Source: a virus
Direction: 5' to 3' (one strand)
DNA length: 41,024 nucleotides
IMG/VR virus record: IMGVR_UViG_3300045284_000061
Location: 1 to 41,024 of that record
The notes beneath the pieces were generated by a model, which saw nothing but the letters and a program-made list of their open reading frames with translations, ran no database searches and had not been told where the DNA came from. This document shows, piece by piece, positions 35,550 through 41,024 of the stretch (its first letter is position 1; every line of letters starts with the position of its first letter). Both the position numbers and the translations under genes were made by a program.

Positions 35550-35925
35550 TCTCTTCCACCTCCCTGATCTGCCTACAGCTGGGTACGCCACCCGCCGCGA
35601 GAAAGCCCTCTCGGACGGCATCCAAGAGTTTTTACGGCAGGTTGAACGCGACAGACTCCTACTCTTGTCGATTGTCATCGACGGCCTCGCGAAGTGGCGC
35701 GTGACAGGTAAGCAGGCGCTTGGCTTGCGCATTGATCACGAACTGCTCGATGCGATGTTCTCGTACCTGGAGCTGTTGGCGTGTCGGCCCGAGTATCAGC
35801 GGCGGTTGCTCGCCGCGCAGTCGAATTCTGAGATTTGGCGCATGGTGATGGCCGAGGCGATGCCGGACATCGAGGCGCAGCGCGAAAACGTCCGGCTGAT
35901 CCAGCGGTGGAGTCCTTTTGCCTGA
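35536..35925 (+). CDS. Helical protein between terminase and portal
   Basis: 129 residues. EKALSDGIQEFLRQVERDR, LLLLSIVIDGLAKWRVTGK, LDAMFSYLELLACRPEYQ, RLLAAQSNSEIWRM are long helices. Location suggests a packaging or head-assembly helper, but no family was recognised. Confidence 0.62.
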   Translation: MTAPDLFHLPDLPTAGYATRREKALSDGIQEFLRQVERDRLLLLSIVIDGLAKWRVTGKQALGLRIDHELLDAMFSYLELLACRPEYQRRLLAAQSNSEIWRMVMAEAMPDIEAQRENVRLIQRWSPFA

Positions 35926-36079
35926 CGAAGGGACTTACCCTGTGCTGCTCCGGCGGCGGGCGCGGTATCAACGGGCCGCACGATGGCCGATCACGCTCTG
36001 GCGCTTTCATCAGATTCCTGGCGTCTCGTGGCGCATGGCGTGGCGCTTGACCCATCACGTAGTCTGGTTCAATGGCTAA
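35918..36079 (+). CDS. Small basic protein overlapping the portal start
   Basis: 53 residues from TTG 35918 to TAA 36079. PDEGTYPVLLRRRARYQRAA, RFHQIPGVSWRMAWRLTHH are Arg/Trp-rich. It overlaps the previous gene by eight and the portal by eight bases. The tight overlaps and protein-like sequence support it. Confidence 0.5.
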   Translation: MPDEGTYPVLLRRRARYQRAARWPITLWRFHQIPGVSWRMAWRLTHHVVWFNG

Positions 36080-38447
36080 CCAAGACGACGAAGCCATTCT
36101 GGCTGAGGCCCGCAAGCGGTGGACCCGCTGTGATGACGCCGAAGACGCGCAACGTCGCGCCATCCTCCTCGCCAAGCAGTTCCGCGCCGGCGACCAGTGG
36201 CCGGCGGCGATCAAGACCCAGCGGCAAGGCGCGCACGCCATCGCCGGCATTCCCGCCCAACCCGCTCGCCCCTGTCTCGTTGTGGACCGCCTGAGCCAAC
36301 CCGTCCGCCAGATCAGCAATGTCATCAAGAATGCCAGCTTCTCCTTCGACGTCGTGCCGAATGATGGCGTAGCGGATCAAGAAGTCGCGGACATCTTCAA
36401 GGGCTACATGCGCCGCGTGCTCGAGCAGAGCCGCGATGAATCCCCCGTCGAGTGGGCTGCCGATGGTGCGATAGAGTCTGGCCTTGGCTGGTTCAGACTC
36501 CGCGCGGATTACGTCCACCAGACCTGGGAGGGCGACCCGAACAATCCGGCCGTGTTCGACCAGGAGCTCGTGCTCGAGCGCATCACGAACAACCTGAGCG
36601 TCTATTGCGACCCCTCCGCGTTGAAACCCACCCGCGCCGATGCGCAATTCATGTTTGTCACCGAAGACTTGGACCGCGATGAGTTTCGGCGCCGCTGGTC
36701 GAAAGCCGATGAGAAGGGGCTAGAGGCGTTGATGTCCACCGGGGACATGCAAGGGTGGGTTGGGGAGCATGTGATTCGCATCGCGGAATACTGGCGCATC
36801 ACCTACGAGAATCGGCGCTTTGAACTTGGCGAAGATGGCACGGTCAGTGAAGTGCCGACGAAGACGTCTCCGAAGCCGAAGACGGATCGCGACGCCATCG
36901 AGCCAGAGAAGACTGGAGATAGCCAGGCCGACGATCAGCCCGGCGATCTGACGCCACAGACGCGGATCATGCGCGTGCCGAAAGTCCAAGGCTTCAAGAT
37001 TACGGCCTGTGAAATCCTCGAGCGGTGGGAGTGGGCCGGGTTGCGCATTCCCATCTTCCCGATTCTCGGGGAAGAGTTGAACATCGACGGCAAGCCGAAA
37101 CTCCGCGGCGTGATTGAAGAGGGCATGGACGCGCAGCGCATGGTGAACTACACGTACTCCGGGGCGATGGAAATCTTCGCGCTCGCGCCGAAATCGCCGT
37201 ATGTCATTGCCGCGGGGCAAGTGGACAACTACAAAGACCTGTGGCAGACGGCGAACGTCTACAATCACGCCTATCTGCCCTATGACCCGATGTCGATTGT
37301 CGGCGTGGCGGTCCCGCCCCCGGAACGCAACCAATCGGAGCCCCCGATTCAAGCGGCCGTGGCCTTGATGCGGACGTCTGAAGAGGCCATCAAAGCCACG
37401 ACAGCCACGGGCGACGCGAGTCTGGGTAACAGCAACCCGAACGAACGCAGCGGAAAAGCCCTCCAAGCGTTGCAGCAGCAGAGCGAGCTCGCCAACAGCA
37501 ACTATCCCGACAATGTGCGGCGGGCGCTGATTGCCTGTGCGAATGAGATGGTCATCGTGATTCCGCGCATTACGCGGAAGGGGCAGATTCTCCATCTGAT
37601 GGGGCAGGACGACGAGCCGCAACAGGTGATTGCGGGCCAGCCGTTCACGCCGGGACCGCCTGGACGGCCGCCGATTCCCGCGCCCGTCAGCCCTGAGGCC
37701 GCGCAACAGTCCAAGGGGCTGATCAAGTTTTACGATTTGAATCAGGGCAAGTTCGCGGTGACGGTGACGGTCGGGAAGTCGTCCACGTCGAGACGAGAAG
37801 AAGGCGCCAGCGCACTTGGGGCGCTCATTCCACACCTTCCCCCGGAGATGGCCGCCGTGGCAACGCCAGACTTCGTGGAACAGCTCTCCTTCCCAGGCTC
37901 GCATAAAATCGCGGAACTGTTGCGGAAGACGCTGCCGCCGCAGTTGCAGCCGCAGGATCCGAACAAACCGCCCGTCGATCCGCAGATGCAGGCCCAAGTG
38001 CAGCAGATGGGCGCGGCCCTCCAAGACGCCCAGAAGCAACTGGAGACGGATGGCATCAAAGCGCAAGCGGACTTCCAAAAGGCGCAGCTCGATTCACAGA
38101 CCAAGCTCCAGATTGCCAATATCGAGCGGCAGACCAAGATGGACTTGGCGAACCTCGAGGCGCAAGCGAAAGTTGCAGCGGCCGATATTGCGGCGCAGAA
38201 TGCGGACCTCGATCGCCGGCTGAAGGCGATGGAGATGTTCCTGTCGGCGGCGCAAGAGAAGCGGCTCGAAGCGGAATCGCAGGCCCACGAGCATGCGCAA
38301 GGGGAGCTGGATCGCTCGCATGAAGTGGGGCTGACGTTACTCGAGCAGCAACACGCGAAGGAGTTAGCGGGGCAACAGCACCAGCAGGGATTAGAAGCGC
38401 AGCAAGCCGCGGCCGAGATGCAGCCGCCGGAACAGGGTGGCGCATGA
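36072..38447 (+). CDS. Portal protein, P22 gp1-like
   Basis: 791 residues, close to the P22 portal's 725. The start is typical (RWTRCDDAEDAQRRAILLAK, QFRAGDQWP), then CLVVDRLSQPVRQISNVIKN, FDVVPNDG, ESGLGWFRLRADYV, LVLERITNNLSVYCDPSA, PYVIAAGQVDNYKDLWQ, ATTATGDASLGNSNPNERSG. Residues 600-791 are a Gln/Ala-rich coiled coil, the barrel that reaches into the head in P22. It forms the dodecameric DNA channel that terminase and the gp4-like protein dock on. Confidence 0.93.
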   Translation: MANQDDEAILAEARKRWTRCDDAEDAQRRAILLAKQFRAGDQWPAAIKTQRQGAHAIAGIPAQPARPCLVVDRLSQPVRQISNVIKNASFSFDVVPNDGVADQEVADIFKGYMRRVLEQSRDESPVEWAADGAIESGLGWFRLRADYVHQTWEGDPNNPAVFDQELVLERITNNLSVYCDPSALKPTRADAQFMFVTEDLDRDEFRRRWSKADEKGLEALMSTGDMQGWVGEHVIRIAEYWRITYENRRFELGEDGTVSEVPTKTSPKPKTDRDAIEPEKTGDSQADDQPGDLTPQTRIMRVPKVQGFKITACEILERWEWAGLRIPIFPILGEELNIDGKPKLRGVIEEGMDAQRMVNYTYSGAMEIFALAPKSPYVIAAGQVDNYKDLWQTANVYNHAYLPYDPMSIVGVAVPPPERNQSEPPIQAAVALMRTSEEAIKATTATGDASLGNSNPNERSGKALQALQQQSELANSNYPDNVRRALIACANEMVIVIPRITRKGQILHLMGQDDEPQQVIAGQPFTPGPPGRPPIPAPVSPEAAQQSKGLIKFYDLNQGKFAVTVTVGKSSTSRREEGASALGALIPHLPPEMAAVATPDFVEQLSFPGSHKIAELLRKTLPPQLQPQDPNKPPVDPQMQAQVQQMGAALQDAQKQLETDGIKAQADFQKAQLDSQTKLQIANIERQTKMDLANLEAQAKVAAADIAAQNADLDRRLKAMEMFLSAAQEKRLEAESQAHEHAQGELDRSHEVGLTLLEQQHAKELAGQQHQQGLEAQQAAAEMQPPEQGGA

Positions 38448-38632
38448 GCGTGATGGTTGAGCCGCGTTGTCATCGATGTGGGTATTGCGGAGCGTATTTG
38501 ATCTATGTGGGCCAGGTCACCGCGCCAGCCTTTGAGGTCGATGCGCAGTGTCCTGGCTGCGGGCGCGCGTGGCGCATTCAATTACAGACGACACAGGCGA
38601 TTGAACTTCCAGCGTCGGAGGTGGGCGCATGA
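38444..38632 (+). CDS. Zinc-ribbon protein after the portal
   Basis: 62 residues. PRCHRCGYCGAYLIYVGQV and AQCPGCGRAWRIQLQTT form a CxxC-CxxC ribbon like the Mu Com family of small zinc proteins. ATGA overlaps on both sides. Could regulate translation or assembly; unproven. Confidence 0.65.
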   Translation: MSVMVEPRCHRCGYCGAYLIYVGQVTAPAFEVDAQCPGCGRAWRIQLQTTQAIELPASEVGA

Positions 38633-38835
38633 CGATTCCCGAACTCCAGGAGCAGCGCACGGCGATGCTGGCCTATCTTCGCATGAAGCTCGACGCCAAC
38701 GACATGCACGCGGTGCAAGATGCGGCCTCGGACATTCGGGAGATTGACGCCAAGCTGGAGGTGCTGCGCGAGCCGACGAACGAGGCCGAGGCGGAGCGAG
38801 CCGCGAATCCCGCACTGGCGCGGCGGATTGGGTGA
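38629..38835 (+). CDS. Small helical protein
   Basis: 68 residues, helical throughout (IPELQEQRTAMLAYLRMKL, HAVQDAASDIREIDAKLEVL). A coiled-coil hairpin of this type is seen in small phage head-assembly proteins. Overlaps the zinc gene by ATGA. Confidence 0.6.
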   Translation: MTIPELQEQRTAMLAYLRMKLDANDMHAVQDAASDIREIDAKLEVLREPTNEAEAERAANPALARRIG

Positions 38836-38838
38836 AGC

Positions 38839-39129
38839 ATGTTTGTGAATCTGAACGCAGAGGAACTCGCGTCTATTCGCGCGGCTTTGCCCACAGCCCC
38901 GACAACGTTGGCGCTTCGTGACGGCGAGACTATTCTCATGCTCCAGATCGACGTGCCAGGGCATGGTTTAATGGGCGTTGAAACCATTGTCAAACTCGCG
39001 GATTGTACCTTGCCCTTTGACGATGTGCTCCGCCGTGCTTTTCTGCCGTCCCTGATGCGCGTCTACGAACGTGTCAAGGCTACGCAGGCGCTTGGACGAG
39101 GTACTGATGAAAAAAGTCAGGCAAGATAG
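38839..39129 (+). CDS. Small protein before scaffold, unknown
   Basis: 96 residues. FVNLNAEELASIRAALPTA, LALRDGETILMLQIDVPG, DVLRRAFLPSLMRVYERVK. Mixed alpha/beta, unknown. Its last 23 bases overlap the next gene. Confidence 0.6.
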   Translation: MFVNLNAEELASIRAALPTAPTTLALRDGETILMLQIDVPGHGLMGVETIVKLADCTLPFDDVLRRAFLPSLMRVYERVKATQALGRGTDEKSQAR

Positions 39130-39274
39130 AGCGAATACCAAATGTTCGTTCTGCCGCAAAGGTCAAGCTATTGCGACGCACAATTTCAGAACGATCTGTC
39201 ATAAATGCTTAACATCGCGGTCGTTGGTGAACGAGCGCGTAACTTATCGGCGACGTGTTACGGCTGGCAGGTGA
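39107..39274 (+). CDS. Small zinc-ribbon protein
   Basis: 55 residues from ATG 39107, inside the end of the previous gene. KKVRQDRANTKCSFCRKGQ, then RTICHKCLTSRSLV is a CxxC-CxxC ribbon with a basic surface. Base use is more AT-rich than neighbours, which may mean recent arrival. Probably nucleic-acid binding. Confidence 0.58.
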   Translation: MKKVRQDRANTKCSFCRKGQAIATHNFRTICHKCLTSRSLVNERVTYRRRVTAGR

Positions 39275-39287
39275 GGACGGTTGATGT

Positions 39288-40262
39288 ATGAGTGAAACCC
39301 CCGACGCCAACGCCGTCGTCTCCGTGGAGCAGGATGGGAGAACGCTCAGTGGTGTCGGGGCGACCACGGCCGAACTCGAAGCCGTGATGGAGCGGCACGC
39401 GCCAGAAGAGAAAGAGGCGCCCGCTGAACTCCCTGCTCCCAGCCCCCAAGATACGCAGCCAGCGCCCACCGAACCGGAGAAACCAAAGACGCGCGGGCAA
39501 GCGAGATTCGCAGAATTAGCCGCCCAGCGTGACGCCGAAAAGACGAAGCGCGAGGCCGCCGAGAAAGAGCGCGACGAACTCAAAGCGCGACTGAGCCAAC
39601 CGCCAGTTGTGCAGACGCCGCCGGCGCACCAGACCCAGCCGGCGGCCCCCTCTCGCCCTGAGCCGATTCCGCAGACGCCGCCCGCGAAACGCCCCTCCAT
39701 CGATCAGTTTGCCACCTGGGACGAATACGAAGACGCCCGCGATGCCTGGGTGAAGCAGCAGACGATTCAGGAGCTGAATCTCGACGCGCGCATTCGGCAG
39801 ACGCTGGATTCAGAGCGCAGTCAGCAGAGCTTTCTGACGCAGGTCGAGCAGACGCGGATAGCAGCGCGGAAGGTGTATCGCGATTTCGATCAGGTGATCA
39901 GCACCGGGCCAGGGTCACAGGTGATGATGCCGCGCGAGAAGATTGAAGCCATCATCGCGGCGCCCAACAGCGAGCATCTGCAATATCTGATCGCCAAAGA
40001 CGGGGCATTGGCGCAGCGGCTCGCGTCCGCGTCGCCGATAAATTTTGGAATGGAATTGGCTAAGTTGGCGCCCGCCTCGCAGTTACCGGCGAATGGTGGA
40101 ACTGCGCACCAGCCGCCGCCGGCTCCGTATACGCCTGTCGGAGCCGGCACGCCGACGACGGTCACGCCGTCGAGTGAACTCGTGGACAAGGGATACGATT
40201 TTGACAAGTCCGGGTACCGGGCGCGTCGCGCCGCAGAACGTGGCGTAAAGCCGCGGTATTAA
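39288..40262 (+). CDS. Scaffolding protein
   Basis: 324 residues immediately before the coat module, where P22 has gp8. Residues 30-160 are acidic and Pro-rich with a coiled coil (ELAAQRDAEKTKREAAEKER). Residues 165-250 are helical (QQTIQELNLDARIRQTLD). The C-terminus is basic (YDFDKSGYRARRAAERGVKP), and in P22 a basic C-terminal helix binds coat. It would guide procapsid assembly and then leave. Confidence 0.83.
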   Translation: MSETPDANAVVSVEQDGRTLSGVGATTAELEAVMERHAPEEKEAPAELPAPSPQDTQPAPTEPEKPKTRGQARFAELAAQRDAEKTKREAAEKERDELKARLSQPPVVQTPPAHQTQPAAPSRPEPIPQTPPAKRPSIDQFATWDEYEDARDAWVKQQTIQELNLDARIRQTLDSERSQQSFLTQVEQTRIAARKVYRDFDQVISTGPGSQVMMPREKIEAIIAAPNSEHLQYLIAKDGALAQRLASASPINFGMELAKLAPASQLPANGGTAHQPPPAPYTPVGAGTPTTVTPSSELVDKGYDFDKSGYRARRAAERGVKPRY

Positions 40263-40278
40263 ACGTGTTACACTGATT

Positions 40279-40983
40279 GTGTTGATCACTGCCGCACAAA
40301 GGCGCACCTACAACCAAGCGTATCGAGCGAAGAACCTCGATGCGTTGCGGGCCTATGATCTCGCGCGTCGCGCGGGACAGGCGACGAAAGCGGCTCGGAA
40401 TGCGAAGAGCAAGGCGTGGTACGCCGCGAATCGGGTCACGCTTCGCGCCCGTCGGAACGCGCTGGCGCTCGCGCGTCATGATGAAACGATGGACGCGCGT
40501 CGCGCGTACAACCAAGCCTATCGGGATGAGAATCGTGAGCGGTTGCTGGCGGGTGATCGTGCATATCATGCGATGAATCGGGCGGCGCGTCTCGCGGCAG
40601 GTAAGGTCAGACGAGCCGCGAAGATCGAAGACTACAAGCGCCGTGATCGGGCGTATTACCAGGCGCATCGAGCGCAAGCCCTCGCCGGCATCAAGGCGTA
40701 TCATCTCGCGCATCCCGGTAAAAAGCGTGCATTGCATGCGAAACGGCGCGCCGCAAAGCGCCACGCGACACCCGTCTGGGCAAATCACCGCGCCATCGAA
40801 GCCATTTATGTTGAAGCGGTGCGGCTCACGCGTGAAACAGGCATCAAGCATCACGTCGATCACTATTACCCCTTACTGAGTGATGTGGTGTGCGGCCTGC
40901 ACGTTGAATACAACTTGCAAATTCTCACGGAAGCGCAGAATATCAGGAAGCACAATAAGCATCCTGATCGGATCGCCGCGTGA
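40279..40983 (+). CDS. HNH endonuclease with Tyr/Asn-Arg repeats, between scaffold and coat
   Basis: 234 residues from GTG 40279; no clear ribosome site. Residues 9-145 hold four loose repeats (YNQAYRAKN, WYAANR, YNQAYRDENR, YYQAHRAQ) that form basic helices, likely DNA-binding. The last 60 residues hold the nuclease: GIKHHVDHYYPLLSDVVCG, LHVEYNLQILTEAQNIRKHN. It sits between two head genes and crosses the contig join, so its end is also seen at 3-86. A homing enzyme is likely. Confidence 0.82.
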   Translation: MLITAAQRRTYNQAYRAKNLDALRAYDLARRAGQATKAARNAKSKAWYAANRVTLRARRNALALARHDETMDARRAYNQAYRDENRERLLAGDRAYHAMNRAARLAAGKVRRAAKIEDYKRRDRAYYQAHRAQALAGIKAYHLAHPGKKRALHAKRRAAKRHATPVWANHRAIEAIYVEAVRLTRETGIKHHVDHYYPLLSDVVCGLHVEYNLQILTEAQNIRKHNKHPDRIAA

Positions 40984-41024
40984 CCGAACGACTGCGGGTC
41001 ATTCGGCAATTCGCACAGAGTCGT
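40898..41024. repeat. Terminal direct repeat, right copy (assembly circle join)
   Basis: Identical to 1-127. When these are merged, the genome is circular at about 40,897 bp and the HNH gene at 40279-40983 runs on into the coat gene at 241. Confidence 0.93.

Noticed and set aside
1-41024. CRISPR array or insertion sequence
   Set aside because: No regularly spaced repeats and no transposase motif or terminal inverted repeats were seen; the regular GC-rich repeats at 28.4-29.4 kb are unequal in spacing and lie at gene ends.

Overview
The window is one complete genome of a podovirus-like phage with P22-type virion genes. The last 127 bases (40898-41024) repeat the first 127 exactly, which is how an assembler reports a closed circle, so the unit genome is about 40,897 bp. 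It is GC-rich, densely coding and almost all rightward, with many GTG/TTG starts and ATGA, TAATG or GTGA gene overlaps. The host cannot be named from the sequence; it is bacterial, and a perfect chromosomal-type parS site fits a host with a ParB system. I find no integrase, DNA polymerase, primase, helicase or classical repressor, so a strictly lytic life is likely but not proven.

Virion module (33.3 kb, through the circle join, to 17.6 kb). The order is that of P22: small terminase, large terminase, portal, scaffold, coat, gp4-like tail adaptor, gp10-like tail/DNA-stabilisation protein, then four overlapping genes for ejected internal proteins. Three HNH endonuclease cassettes sit around the coat gene, two of them leftward with near-identical promoter and leader layouts. 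Three small head proteins share domains in mosaic fashion. The gp10 homologue carries a LamG-type lectin fold inserted just before its conserved C-terminus. A GNAT acetyltransferase and a 2OG-Fe(II) oxygenase-like gene lie between the tail and ejection genes.

Surface/lysis module (17.6-22.3 kb). An exported HYR plus polysaccharide-lyase-like protein lies where P22 keeps its tailspike. It is followed by small membrane proteins (spanin- or holin-like), a glycoside-hydrolase-like protein, a lipoprotein and a run of very small genes.

Leftward control module (22.3-23.9 kb). It encodes a KGG-type basic protein, a DNA N6-adenine-type methyltransferase, a ribbon-helix-helix-like protein, a helical protein and a membrane peptide. 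A divergent promoter pair at 23.93-24.00 kb separates it from the rightward early module, and both promoters place the start codon at or next to the predicted transcription start.

Rightward early/accessory module (24.0-33.2 kb). It has an SSB-like protein, a PD-(D/E)XK nuclease, an HTH protein, two HNH proteins, an ASCH protein, a second methyltransferase related to the first, a VRR-NUC nuclease and many small Cys-pair proteins. At 29.24-29.83 kb it is interrupted by a structured, largely non-coding region holding a tRNA-like element with an enlarged anticodon arm. The module ends at a perfect parS palindrome just upstream of the terminase genes.
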